DNA of 64,000 nucleotides from Sinohyriopsis cumingii (lineage: Eukaryota > Mollusca > Bivalvia > Unionida > Unionidae). Each line of letters begins with the position of its first letter. The stretch's first letter is position 1. The position numbers were made by a program, and so were the translations under genes. The stretch covers positions 27,977,577 through 28,041,576 of the forward strand of contig CM068842.1 of NCBI GenBank assembly GCA_028554795.2. Reading direction: 5' to 3'. Under the pieces are notes generated by a model that saw only the letters and a program-made list of their open reading frames with translations, was not told the origin of the DNA and did no database searches. Shown here in pieces: positions 9,152-18,300 of the stretch.

Positions 9152-9568
9152 TCAATAATCGAAAACGTCTAAGTCTCGAACGGTTCTTCTTTTCTTGGCC
9201 TTTCTCGCTTGAAGTCTGGTGAAAGGGTGTTTTCTTCGTCGTCTCTTTCTGCCTTGTCCTTGCTGAATGCCTGACTCGGTAGCGTGCAGGGCATTTATAG
9301 GTGTTTCTCGTTGGCCTAAAATGTCTTTGCCCATTTGCAGCAAGACATTTTTGCCTGCCCTCATGAAGGCTTCTTTAGGGTTTTGTTTGTCGATGATGAC
9401 ATTTTGGAGAAATTCTTTGCCTTGCGTCAGTGCCGCATCTTTCAAGGCGTGCAATCCGCGTGTCACCATCGGTTTCAACACCGGGGCCACCGAACGAAAG
9501 GCCGATTTTAACATATCTCCTAAGCCGTGTCCTCGCTGTCGAGCAACCCCTCGGTACACTGGATACAT
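9152..9568 (-). CDS. Small basic, amphipathic virion-type protein (138 aa; pVI/pX-like)
   Basis: The N-terminus carries a Gly/Arg segment (GVARQRGHGLGDMLKSAFRS) like the RGHGLG-type starts of small Polinton/adintovirus proteins thought to correspond to adenoviral membrane-lytic pVI or core pX. The middle is an amphipathic helix region. The C-terminus is strongly basic (GRKRRRRKHPFTRLQARKAKK), suggesting nucleic-acid binding or nuclear targeting. It sits between the penton and major capsid genes: 3 nt after the penton stop and 18 nt before the capsid ATG. That position supports a structural role. The functional label is inference. Copy B encodes an almost identical intact protein. Confidence 0.75.
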   Translation of the reverse strand: MYPVYRGVARQRGHGLGDMLKSAFRSVAPVLKPMVTRGLHALKDAALTQGKEFLQNVIIDKQNPKEAFMRAGKNVLLQMGKDILGQRETPINALHATESGIQQGQGRKRRRRKHPFTRLQARKAKKRRTVRDLDVFDY

Positions 9569-9571
9569 GAC

Positions 9572-10495
9572 TTAAGAGTCGTGAGAGAACCGTTTTCGAA
9601 AATGGAGTTTCACGGTGACTTTTCCTTTGGTGAATGGAATATTTTGTCCCAGATCTCCTTTTATAGCAATGTTGATCGTGTCCAAATACGACTTACTGAC
9701 AGGCAAATAGTGAAGATGGACAAATTCGCGGTGGACGTGGTAAGTGTTTCCACCTTCCTCGTCAGTGTTCGTGGCAGAATCCACTTTGAAAGGAATGACA
9801 CGCAGTAACGGTACGGAGGTGTGTCCCACCACGTTGTACTCCACCACATCGGAATACACGAACATCAAATTCAGTCCTTGGTTCAGTTCTACCGGGGCAC
9901 GAAATAACTTGCTAAAAGACTCGTTGTCGTAAACGATGGGGAATTCGTTTTTCTTGATCATGGTCTTTCTCATGTCCATGTCTCCGCCCAACATGTCAAA
10001 CAATTCAGGACAAAATAAAATGGACAGGATTTTACTCCGTTCAAATTTCATCAAGAAGCGACGAGCTGCTTTGTGGTACTCCATGGTGACATTTTTGTTG
10101 ACATGCTGCAAAGCTTTCAGAAACACGACATTAAACCTGGAGGTTATGGTGCTGACCAAATGTTGACCACTAAAATAATAGCCTGGGGGAATGAACAAGT
10201 GATAGGTGGTGTACTTTTGTGTACGGGTTTTCTTGTCATATTTGACATTGCTATCCATCCACTGTTGCATTTGCTCGTCATGAACTTCCACATCAAAAAA
10301 ATTTTGATTGGGAAGGACATTGAGGACTTGGGTCGGGTGAATCATTTCTACTAAAGCCACTTCCCAATGGGCTTCGTGATCTAACTGGATGGCTTGAGGT
10401 AATTTGGCCGTGTAACAGCACAACGTGTTCTTGGGAAACACCTCCATGGAACTGTCACTGGGTAAGGTTAAGTAAAATTGGTTTTGGTGACTCAT
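9572..10495 (-). CDS. mCP: Minor capsid protein, penton-like (307 aa)
   Basis: Matches the Polinton minor capsid family (single jelly-roll, vertex capsomer). The N-terminal pattern FYLTLPSDSSMEVFPKNTL continues into a tract with WEVALVEMIHP, the recognisable start of this family. An LNQGLNLMFVYSDVVEYNVVG block follows, which is the conserved C-terminal strand region. The start codon overlaps the TGA of the upstream membrane-protein gene (ATGA at 10492-10495). It lies within the packed capsid block. Intact here; copy B has an 11-bp deletion near its N-terminus. Confidence 0.88.
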   Translation of the reverse strand: MSHQNQFYLTLPSDSSMEVFPKNTLCCYTAKLPQAIQLDHEAHWEVALVEMIHPTQVLNVLPNQNFFDVEVHDEQMQQWMDSNVKYDKKTRTQKYTTYHLFIPPGYYFSGQHLVSTITSRFNVVFLKALQHVNKNVTMEYHKAARRFLMKFERSKILSILFCPELFDMLGGDMDMRKTMIKKNEFPIVYDNESFSKLFRAPVELNQGLNLMFVYSDVVEYNVVGHTSVPLLRVIPFKVDSATNTDEEGGNTYHVHREFVHLHYLPVSKSYLDTINIAIKGDLGQNIPFTKGKVTVKLHFRKRFSHDS

Positions 10496-10908
10496 AATTC
10501 CAGAGTTCTGTGGCTGTCCGAGGGGTTACTGGACGTCAGAGGCGTGTCTCCGCCCAAAATGGGGTTCTGGTTGTGATTGAAGTGGTGACTGGCACTGGCA
10601 CTGGACACAAGGTTCCCGGGGTTCCCGTTCGAGGTGAATTTCAGGGAGGGATTAGGAAGCAGGTAACCGATGCAACTGCTCAATAAAATGGTCCACAATT
10701 GTTTGTCTCCTTGTTGCAAACTCAAATTGGCGATGGCTGCCCCGATGACACAATACACCACGAAGATTTGGCAGAAAAAGACGATTTGCGTTTTAGGCAC
10801 ACGTTCTCCACACCACACCCACAAGGGTTGTTTTTGTAAATCTTGCACAGAAGAACTAGGTGAAGGAGGAGTGGTCGACGTAGCTGCGTCTGCTGTGTGA
10901 AAGGGCAT
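10492..10908 (-). CDS. Two-helix membrane protein with YLLPNP motif (138 aa)
   Basis: The start chosen is the ATG at 10906-10908; the frame opens further only from a GTG. After a Ser/Thr/Pro-rich N-terminus there is a hydrophobic helix (IVFFCQIFVVYCVIGAAIANL), then an ISL-type second segment (LWTILLSSCIGYLLPNPSLK), then a polar tail. The VPKTQIVFF..NLSL..LLSS..GYLLPNP pattern is one I recognise as recurrent in metazoan Polinton-like elements; its function is unknown. It begins 5 nt after the integrase stop and ends in the penton ATG. In copy B a 7-bp deletion changes the last third. Confidence 0.78.
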   Translation of the reverse strand: MPFHTADAATSTTPPSPSSSVQDLQKQPLWVWCGERVPKTQIVFFCQIFVVYCVIGAAIANLSLQQGDKQLWTILLSSCIGYLLPNPSLKFTSNGNPGNLVSSASASHHFNHNQNPILGGDTPLTSSNPSDSHRTLEL

Positions 10909-10913
10909 GATGG

Positions 10914-12023
10914 TCACTCCTTTTTATAGTCGATGACTTGCGAAGCGTCGATCCAAGAATCAAAACTGGGTGGATATCCTTTCCAACGTACTTTGACTTC
11001 TTTGACACGTCGTTTGCCCACTTTACGGGTTCTGCGATCGAGAATGCTTTCGATATCGTACACGTCGTCTTCTTTTTTGGTGACACGTTGTAACTCGGGC
11101 AAATAAAACGTTCCTTTGAGCACTTCTCCGTTCATGTCTTCCAATTTATAGACGGCAGGATGACGGCCATGCACTCGTCCAGTGACGCGAAACAATTCGG
11201 TCGTCCAGTTAGGTAAGTAACCTTTGTCGAAAGTGCGTTTGGTTTTGCCAATGCGCACCCAATCTCCTACGGCCAACACTCCACTTTTCTTGGGGACAGC
11301 CCTCGCCGGGGACGTACCAAACAGACGCTCAAACACCAGCACTTCGTTGTCGGGAGTCACGTCTTGCGGGGCACGTCCGATGCTTCGATGGTAAGACTGG
11401 TTGTACGCTTGCACCAGGTGCGGTAAGATGTCGATGTACTTCAGAGTGTGGTGATGCGTAAAATATTTCCACATGCGTTCTTTCAAAGTGCGTTGAAAAC
11501 GTTCCACGATGCTGGCTTTGGTTTCGGGATTCTCGGTGGTAAAAAAATGAATGTCACGTTTCTTTAATTCTTTTTGGAAAGCTTGGTTCAGAAATTCGGT
11601 GCCTTTGTCCGTTTGCCATCGAAGAGGGTGACGACCGCTTTGTTTCAACACCCGTTGCAGGGCTCGCACTAACTCGCTGCTCGATTTGGAAGTCAAGGGT
11701 ACGACCCAAGCAAATTTGGAAAAGACGTCGATGACACAAAACAAATATTTGTAGCCACGATTGTAGCTGGCCAAATGAGAGACATCGGCTAAATCGGCTT
11801 GCCATTGATGATCGATGCCTTCCACTTGGGTGCGACTTCTGGCAAACTTGCGTCGAATGGGTTTGTGTAAAGTGTAGGTAGCTTGTTCTTGTAACCATCG
11901 TTGCACTTGAGGTAAACGGAGACTTTTCAGTCGAGTTTTGGCATCACGATACAATTTTTGAACTCCTGCGTAACCTGCAGGATGGGAGGGATCGTAGTAA
12001 ATGCTGGCTAAGACTTTTTCCAT
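10914..12023 (-). CDS. INT: Retroviral-type integrase with C-terminal chromodomain (369 aa)
   Basis: Catalyses element integration. The rve core shows the catalytic triad as D77 (WQAD), D139 (WQTDKGTEF) and E174 (SIVERFQRTLKERM). The N-terminus MEKVLASIYYDPSHPAGYAG is the Polinton-type start (YYDP..G..GVQKLY). Residues about 321-369 form a chromodomain (VYDIESIL..VKVRWKGYPPSFDSWI), which could target methylated-histone chromatin. I chose the ATG at 12023 because the longer frame begins with GTG. It lies between the LVPY gene (14-nt gap) and the membrane-protein gene (5-nt gap), so it is embedded in the capsid block. Intact in A; copy B has a CGA-to-TGA stop before the chromodomain. Confidence 0.95.
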   Translation of the reverse strand: MEKVLASIYYDPSHPAGYAGVQKLYRDAKTRLKSLRLPQVQRWLQEQATYTLHKPIRRKFARSRTQVEGIDHQWQADLADVSHLASYNRGYKYLFCVIDVFSKFAWVVPLTSKSSSELVRALQRVLKQSGRHPLRWQTDKGTEFLNQAFQKELKKRDIHFFTTENPETKASIVERFQRTLKERMWKYFTHHHTLKYIDILPHLVQAYNQSYHRSIGRAPQDVTPDNEVLVFERLFGTSPARAVPKKSGVLAVGDWVRIGKTKRTFDKGYLPNWTTELFRVTGRVHGRHPAVYKLEDMNGEVLKGTFYLPELQRVTKKEDDVYDIESILDRRTRKVGKRRVKEVKVRWKGYPPSFDSWIDASQVIDYKKE

Positions 12024-12037
12024 TTTTATTTTTTGTG

Positions 12038-12682
12038 TTAATAAGACACCCACTCTTGGAGGATGCTACTCTTTTTCTCTTGGGGTATTTTCCTGGATTG
12101 CAATGCTTTGCGTGTGCGGCCAGCAATAGGTGTCGAAGAGGAGAAGGATGTCTGAGCGGGGGATATGGGTTCTTGTTCCACTTCTGTCTTCACTTCTGTC
12201 TTCACTTTCTTTTTCTCTTGTGAGGAAGAAGGGGTGGCCATCATCTTTTTAATCCATCCAATTCTGGAGGTAGGTGGTGTTGTTAACTTGCGTACTTTTT
12301 CTGGTGGAGTTTGAAACCCTTCCTCTTCTTCTCCTTTTTCTGTCTTGGTCACGGGTACTGGTGGTACTGGTACTGGTACTGGTACTGGTGATGGTGCTGG
12401 ACTTTTCATCAAGGTCTTAAAATCTTTCAGAGTGGGTAGAGTTGTTTCGTCTAAAGCTTTCTGGTGAAAGAGTTGCAGTCGTTGCAAGAGTTGACCGTAC
12501 TTTTGCGATTTTTCTGTTTCGGACAAATCTTGGCGATCCATCAAGGACTGCAATTCGTGTTGTAACTGGGACATCTCGCTCAAATGGGGATTGGGAGGTA
12601 AATGCGGGGTGTGTTGTTCTTGCCACCGATGGTATTCCATCCATCGTTTGTAAGGCACTAAAGCTAGTTTTCGTCCTTCCAT
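12038..12682 (-). CDS. Conserved Polinton protein with LVPY N-terminus (214 aa), function unknown
   Basis: Begins MEGRKLALVPYKRWMEYHRW; the LVPYxxW start is one I have seen recurrently in Polinton proteins. A helical segment follows (DLSETEKSQKYGQLLQRLQLF), then a Pro-Val dipeptide tract (PVPVPVPVPP) of variable length. The C-terminal half is Lys/Glu/Thr-rich with a conserved-looking SRIGWIKKMM motif. A TATA-like GATAAAAAGG lies at about 12728-12736, overlapping the end of the preceding 128-aa gene. The function may be structural or scaffolding given the neighbours, but that is a guess. Confidence 0.7.
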   Translation of the reverse strand: MEGRKLALVPYKRWMEYHRWQEQHTPHLPPNPHLSEMSQLQHELQSLMDRQDLSETEKSQKYGQLLQRLQLFHQKALDETTLPTLKDFKTLMKSPAPSPVPVPVPVPPVPVTKTEKGEEEEGFQTPPEKVRKLTTPPTSRIGWIKKMMATPSSSQEKKKVKTEVKTEVEQEPISPAQTSFSSSTPIAGRTRKALQSRKIPQEKKSSILQEWVSY

Positions 12683-12730
12683 GGGGTTGTCAGGGGTTGA
12701 TTCTGAGATCTTGGAACTTCCGAGGCCTTT

Positions 12731-13117
12731 TTATCTTGCTCCCACCAGTCCTCCCAACATGGTTCCCAAGACTCCTTTCAGTATGGGGCCTAACAAGAGA
12801 GGTAAAATACCTCCACGTTGCACTAACATCTTCTTTTTTTGACGAATGGGAATTTTCTTTTGAACCATTTGGCGAAGAACGTGACGATGTTTGCCTAAGC
12901 ATTGTTTCTGGTGTTTGGACAAAGGGATCGTGCCTTTCAAAACGTTCAAACAACATTCGCACACGGTATCGATGACCTCTTTGGAGGCTGTTTGAATGAG
13001 TTTTTTTCGTAGGGGTGGAGAAGCTTTGGACAGGACAGATAACATATCCCCATGTTTGGCTAAACGTGGTGGCAGTCCTTTCCTTTTCTTTCCTTGGGGT
13101 TTTCTGGAGGGTGACAT
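12731..13117 (-). CDS. Conserved Polinton small protein with ECCLNVLKG motif (128 aa)
   Basis: The start chosen is the ATG at 13117; ten more codons are open only from a GTG. A conserved domain covers residues about 20-115 with the pattern LPPRLAKHGDMLSVLSKA..R..LI..A...I....ECCLNVLKG.IPLS..QK..L......LR. It ends GGILPLLLGPILKGVLG. I recognise this pattern as a recurrent, functionally unassigned Polinton protein. It is strongly basic with a hydrophobic C-terminal helix. TATAAAAAAG lies at 13171-13180. The next gene upstream (13176-14024) starts with what looks like a diverged copy of this domain. Confidence 0.75.
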   Translation of the reverse strand: MSPSRKPQGKKRKGLPPRLAKHGDMLSVLSKASPPLRKKLIQTASKEVIDTVCECCLNVLKGTIPLSKHQKQCLGKHRHVLRQMVQKKIPIRQKKKMLVQRGGILPLLLGPILKGVLGTMLGGLVGAR

Positions 13118-13175
13118 CTTTGAGTCTTCAGGAGCACCAAAAAACACTGATACCCGACTTGGTCACAGGCCTTTT

Positions 13176-14024
13176 TTATACTGGAACGCGTCGCCACTGA
13201 TTGTCTTTACGTCGTATTAGTTTGAGGACAGGCATGACACGTCGTGCAGGGGTACGTAACGGACTAAATCGAGCCAGTTCTTGCTTGGACAAATCCAGTA
13301 AACTTTGTAACATGCCCGATCTTTCTTGAACTTTGATTTTGGGAGAAGGTACTTTGTGAGCAGCAGCCACTGCCACTAAATTGGAAGGTCCTGCCACTGG
13401 GGAAGTTCTTTTGGGGGTCATCAACGGAGAAGTTCTTGGTGTGATCAACGTCTCCAAGTACTCTTCAGTTCTGGGTGTCATTAACGGAGAAGTGGACAAA
13501 CGTGAAGCTGCCGGAGACGCAGTCACCGCCGTGGCAGGTCGTGGTTTGCGAGTGTAAGGTTGCGTCCTGGCCGAAGTGCCTCTCTTGCGACTAGTTTTCT
13601 GTGGACTTTTCTTTTTCTGGGGGCTTCTTTTCTTTTTCCGGGGTGGTGGTGGTGTCTGGTCAGAGGAGGGTCCTGCCACTGGAGAAGTTCTCCTTGGGGA
13701 CCTGGTCTTTTTCTTCTTGGGGCTTCGTTGGACTTTTGTCTTGAGGATAACTTTTGGGGTATTAGGATCCCATCTTAAGAGTGAGCGAATGATGACCCCT
13801 CCTAGAGTACCGCTCCCTCCAGGTTTCAAAATGATTTGTTTTTTGGTTTGAGTGTCGATGCGGGAATCAGCCAGTTGGACCAAAGCGACTTTGTTTCGAT
13901 CAAAAAAGCGTTTGGTTTGACTAGCTTCTAAGATACGAGCTCGTGTTTGTGGATTTTTTTCTCGACTGATGCCATACAAGGCACGAATCAATTTGACGGG
14001 AAGATGCGACTGAAGGGACGTCAT
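13176..14024 (-). CDS. Larger paralogue of the 128-aa protein with basic Ser/Pro tail; carries a 72-bp deletion in A
   Basis: The start chosen is the ATG at 14022-14024 (MTSLQSHLPVKLIRALYGIS), with TATAAAAA at 14063-14070, 46 bp upstream. Residues about 10-110 align by eye with the neighbouring 128-aa protein: L..L...S....R...L..S.KEV..........LL.G.I.I....K........L.QL...I....KK..IL..GG...L. The remaining part is low-complexity Lys/Arg/Ser/Pro with repeated RTSPVAGPS and TSPLMTP phrases, as in nucleic-acid-binding tails. Copy A lacks 24 residues (KEVLRW through IPH region) that copy B has, so it has lost the domain core. The frame is retained, but function is doubtful. Confidence 0.7.
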   Translation of the reverse strand: MTSLQSHLPVKLIRALYGISREKNPQTRARILEASQTKRFFDRNKVALVQLADSRIDTQTKKQIILKPGGSGTLGGVIIRSLLRWDPNTPKVILKTKVQRSPKKKKTRSPRRTSPVAGPSSDQTPPPPRKKKRSPQKKKSPQKTSRKRGTSARTQPYTRKPRPATAVTASPAASRLSTSPLMTPRTEEYLETLITPRTSPLMTPKRTSPVAGPSNLVAVAAAHKVPSPKIKVQERSGMLQSLLDLSKQELARFSPLRTPARRVMPVLKLIRRKDNQWRRVPV

Positions 14025-14062
14025 GTTCGCACTGTGTGAGGCAGACGAAAAAGGGTCTGAGG

Positions 14063-14070
14063 TTTTTATA
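14063..14070 (-). promoter_or_regulatory. TATA box of the large paralogue gene (copy A)
   Basis: TATAAAAA on the minus strand, 46 bp before the ATG. In copy B the same site reads TTTAAAAA. Confidence 0.55.
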
Positions 14071-14077
14071 GATTTTT

Positions 14078-14821
14078 TTATGGGGAGTGAAATGAAGTCG
14101 AGGACGGAGACGTGTACAGGACAGGCCCTCCGTCTTGGCACCAGTGGTGAAACAAGTGGGTACGAAATCGCAAATTCTCGGGAGTCGTAGGTTTCAAATC
14201 GACGAGTAAATAAGCGTGTGGCGTTTGAGTGGCATCGTCGTACGCCTGAGTCAGCCAAGGCGTTCCTAACTGTTTGGCTAAGACTTGCACTTGCGATTTA
14301 TCTCGAGGGCTTTTAAACAAGACCACGTAATGCGCATTGAGACTGATGGTGCGATGGGCTTTACTTTGTTGAAACAAATTTTGGGTGATGTAAACGACAC
14401 TGGCATTACGGTGATGCCCTTTGCGCGTGAACCACAGTTTAATTTCTTCTTCGTCTTCTCCTAACATGTCGTCGAAAATGACCAAATGGGTTAGACGGAA
14501 GTCAGAGACGATGCCGTCGTCTTCTTTAGGAATGCCTTCCACAAACACGATGGAATCGCCTTGACTTTCTCGCAAGAGGCTGTACGCCGATTGCCACTCT
14601 TTGTAACACCACACGATTCGTTGAGGGGGTCGATCGATCAAATGATGTTTATGTTCGATCAAACGTTTGACGAATTCGGTTTTGCCTGAACCGCTAGGTC
14701 CAGCAATGAGCATGTTAAAGGGATGGCGAAGATACAAAGCCTCCCAACTGGCACGATCTAAGTGTTCGTCGATGACTTTGACAGTAGAGGAAGAGGGAGC
14801 AGAGACAGCAGAGGTAGCCAT
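14078..14821 (-). CDS. ATP: FtsK/HerA-type genome-packaging ATPase (247 aa)
   Basis: Polinton packaging ATPase of the A32-like group, expected to pump DNA into capsids. Walker A GPSGSGKT at residues 41-48; Walker B HLVIFDDML at 112-120 with acidic pair D117/D118; sensor-type SVVYITQNLF at 141-150 with N147. The sequence FNMLIAGPSGSGKT after a short N-terminal tail is typical. TATATAAA is at 14868-14875 (minus), about 50 bp before the ATG. Intact in both copies with only a few substitutions. Confidence 0.93.
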   Translation of the reverse strand: MATSAVSAPSSSTVKVIDEHLDRASWEALYLRHPFNMLIAGPSGSGKTEFVKRLIEHKHHLIDRPPQRIVWCYKEWQSAYSLLRESQGDSIVFVEGIPKEDDGIVSDFRLTHLVIFDDMLGEDEEEIKLWFTRKGHHRNASVVYITQNLFQQSKAHRTISLNAHYVVLFKSPRDKSQVQVLAKQLGTPWLTQAYDDATQTPHAYLLVDLKPTTPENLRFRTHLFHHWCQDGGPVLYTSPSSTSFHSP

Positions 14822-14867
14822 GGTGTGAGAAATGTCACTTGTGACACGAAAACAAACAAGACAAGAG

Positions 14868-14897
14868 TTTATATACTTTTTTCAGAACACGTTTATT
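14868..14897 (-). promoter_or_regulatory. ATPase TATA box and adjacent poly-A signal for PolB
   Basis: TATATAAA (14868-14875) serves the ATPase gene. Seventeen bases upstream on the same strand is AATAAA (14892-14897), the likely polyadenylation signal of the PolB transcript that ends here. Confidence 0.6.
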
Positions 14898-15041
14898 GAA
14901 TGTTTCAAACATGAATACGAAAGACAAAAATGCATAAAAGCCAAAGGCTTAAGTACAAGAATAAAAGGCACATGATAACCATGAACGTGGAATAAACACA
15001 AGTGTCTGTACAACATGTTTTGGGTAAAGTTCTAACCAGTT

Positions 15042-15311
15042 CTATAGTAGGGGAAAGGTCACACAAGTGTCCTCCCGAAAGGGTTTTTCAGGCCTGTCCA
15101 CGACAGTCCTGTCCTGGGTGACGGGTTCTTCTGGCACCGTCACTAACACAGGTTGAAAAGTAACTTTTTTCCTTGAATAACTCTCGTGCATACTGGGCCA
15201 CCTCTTGTGTCCAAGCCTCAAAACCCTGGTCTCGGTGATGTCCAACATTTGACTCCTAACCAATCTGGTTTCTTCTTCGTCAACGACATGGTAAGTTACT
15301 TCAATGAACAA
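15042..15311 (-). CDS. Small open frame downstream of PolB, uncertain
   Basis: An open frame begins within the last codons of PolB and runs about 89 codons, but the first ATG is internal (15246-15248, giving 68 aa). The residue sequence is well kept between copies (for example RSQMLDITETRVLRLGHKRW). The copies diverge in frame at the end because of a one-base difference near 15050. It could be a small downstream cistron, a spliced exon of PolB, or chance. No domain recognised. Confidence 0.35.
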   Translation of the reverse strand: MFIEVTYHVVDEEETRLVRSQMLDITETRVLRLGHKRWPSMHESYSRKKVTFQPVLVTVPEEPVTQDRTVVDRPEKPFREDTCVTFPLL

Positions 15312-15315
15312 TGAA

Positions 15316-18300
15316 CTATCGATCTTGCCTAGGGTTCCTTTTCATATACAGACCAATACCGACATGACCGTACGGTAAGGTGAAGTGATTGGGAAGTCGC
15401 ACTCGCTTCTGGTATACAATTTGATAGACTTTTTCCAAGGGTCGACTGACGATGTGGTGAGTGGGTAAACGTACAATCTTGTTCGGTTGATAGGTGGTCA
15501 CTTTAAAGTTTCCATCCTCTCCCGATTGCAAGGCTTCTTTCAATACCCCAAAGTTGACCACTCGACTGGTACGATGATTCAGAGTCAGTCCTTTCACTTT
15601 GCACGTCGTGTGCACTTCTCCTTGTTTGTCCCGGTATTCGTAGCCGTAATTTTTGGGACCACCACTGACGAAACTTAGAATCTTGTCGTCGGGATGCTCG
15701 TCTGTCCAGGCTCCTAAACGGTCTCCTTCGATGTCAGGGTGCTGTTGAATCGGGTGATGGATGTAAATGCAACTGTCCGTGTCAAAGTACAGGACGCGTT
15801 CTTCTAACAGTTCTAAAGCTTCGTACAATTTTAAGCGAGCATGAGCTGTCACGTAAGCCGCAATGATGACATTTCCAAAAGGGTCGTCTTGTACAAAGTC
15901 CAGATCTTCTTCGTAATTGACCAAGATCAAATCCTCTCGAACGACGTCCACGTGTTTCATGTATTTGGTTTTGTCGTGAATCATCTGGAAGTAGCGGGAA
16001 GGTTCTGTCAAATATTCCGTCTTGGGTAAACACGGTCGTTGTGCCATTTTACCCCACAAGCAATTTAACATCACTTTGGCAAACGATCGCCTGCCTTCGT
16101 TTTTTTCGATGTGGTCTAAAGAGATGCCTTCTTGTGCGTAGTATTTCTCTTTGAATTGTATTTGGTCTTCGGGAGTGTGACACCAGGAAGGATAGCCGCT
16201 GGCTTCTTGTTTCAGTTTCAAAAAGGCATCCACGTAGTCGGCGAAAATGCCTTTCTGAGTAGGGTCACCCTTGTGGTACTGTTGTGTGTTGGGAAAGTGG
16301 CAAATTTCGTACACTTCTAACAGTCGGTATCCCATGTCCAGAGCTTTGAACAATTCCACGCTGACCCAGGTTCCCGTCAAGGCACGTTCTTCCTGGCTGT
16401 GATGACAAGGTTGGTCCTGGTTGCACGTTTCGGCACATGTACGGCACAAGGGACACATCAGTTTGCCTTGACAATGGTGAGGTAAGACGGGATGGTATAG
16501 GTTCGTGGGAGGCAAAACTTTACACTTGATCAAGCCTTCGTATTGTCGAATGTTTTTCAGGTCGATGTGTTCCGTGAACAATTGCGGGTGCCCTACAGGA
16601 AAGCGACAATATTTGCACACGTAGGGATACAGCGAACACACGTCCAAGTATTTGATTTCTTCTCCTTTCTCTTAGTCGGCTTGGTACAGCAAACAGGTGG
16701 CATTGGTCCTTCCTCCGTACAAACTATCCCTCGGGTTCAGCGGGTCCATGAACTGGTAACTTTCCACGAGGCGTTTAAACTCGGGATCGGTTTTCAAACG
16801 GTGATCGTACTCGTGTTCCCACATTTCCACCACTTGGTATCCTTGCTGTTCTAACTTTAGGCGTCGCTGACAAGTGTCCTGGTACAAGTCTTCCATGGTT
16901 CGTTGCAAAAACTGATTTTTAGTGTCACGGTCAGGGTAACAGATGGGACATCCGTGAAATAAGCAACCGTTAAACTCGTACACGATCTTGGGGTTTTCTA
17001 AGTCGCAGCCATCTACCGAATACGTTCCGATGGTCTTTTCGCCTCCTCCGTTGCGGGCATGCTGAATCCATTTGTCTTCCTTGTCGCACAAGTAATGTAA
17101 CCAACGTAGGGCTTTGACCGAGTATTGACGCTTGACATAGTGGGTCGTTTGAGGACTGATGACAGCCACGGTGTTTTCAGGCATGAATCGTTGGCGGTAC
17201 ACTAAGGAACACGCTTTGGCAATGGTGCAAGCTTCTTTCAAAGGATCGACCCCTCCGTGTTCCATGAACAGTTCTCGAAATTTTCCACAGCAACGTCGTA
17301 AAATGTCCACGTCGGAACGACAATACTTTAACATTTCTTCCTGAAAGTCGAAGGGGTCAGAGGCATGAGCCTGGTACCAAGCGTAGAAATCTTCTCGTTG
17401 TTCGGTACGCATGTTGTCGGGGTCGTAATAGTGAGCCTCAGGTAAATGGGGTAGAACGGCATGTTGATTGGCTTCCGTATTGAAAAAGTGTGAAAAGTAC
17501 CCTTTAGCCATTTCTGTCATTCCAAACGTTTTAGGCATTCGACTCAAAGGCATGGCCAAGTAACTCATCGAATCTTTAAACTGCACTTGTCCCACTTGCA
17601 TGAAAATGATTTTGGCTCCGTTCAAAGTCACTTTAGGACGCTCGGTGCCTTGTTCCGCATAGTACCTCAAAAGAAACTGTCCATCGTATCCGGAGAAATT
17701 GTGAGCCATCACCGTGGCATGACGATGACAATCTCCGTAACGTTCGATGTCCTCTTGGCTCCACGTCTTGTCGATGGGGTCTAAGACCCATTGGGCAAAA
17801 TCGGCTAACGTGTTTGGTCCCCGAAAGATTTTTGCATGTCCTCCAGGAATCTTGCTGCAGTGAGGGCAATGACTGAAGATAGGTTCTTGAATGCACTTCT
17901 CGCACGCTCGATGAGCCACGCAGAAATTAGTGATGTGAATGCCAGTCTCTTGCATGCATTCGAAATCGAAAAAGATGAAATTGCCTTTCTTCTTGTGACC
18001 GTCCTCTTTCTCTGGTGGGGGTTGGTATTTTTGCACGTAACATTCGTGTTCCAAGTCGACGATGTGGTGACAAATGTGACATTTTTTCTTTCCTCGACAT
18101 ACGTGTGCCTTGGCATTGTTGGTAAGTATGCCTTGTCCACACGTAGGGCACAATCTCAGGAGTTGACAAGCACATTTCTTCTGTGAACCTTGTGTTTTCA
18201 AATGTTGCTGGTAACAGGCAGGGCTGACAAACGTGCGCAGACAAGTCGAACAAGGCACTGGTTCTTCGCTCAGACAGGGTGGAGAGGCCAAACATCCTGG

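Noticed and set aside
13560-13851. Hydrophobic plus-strand frames that look like membrane proteins
   Set aside because: Antisense of the Lys/Ser/Pro tail of the large paralogue gene.
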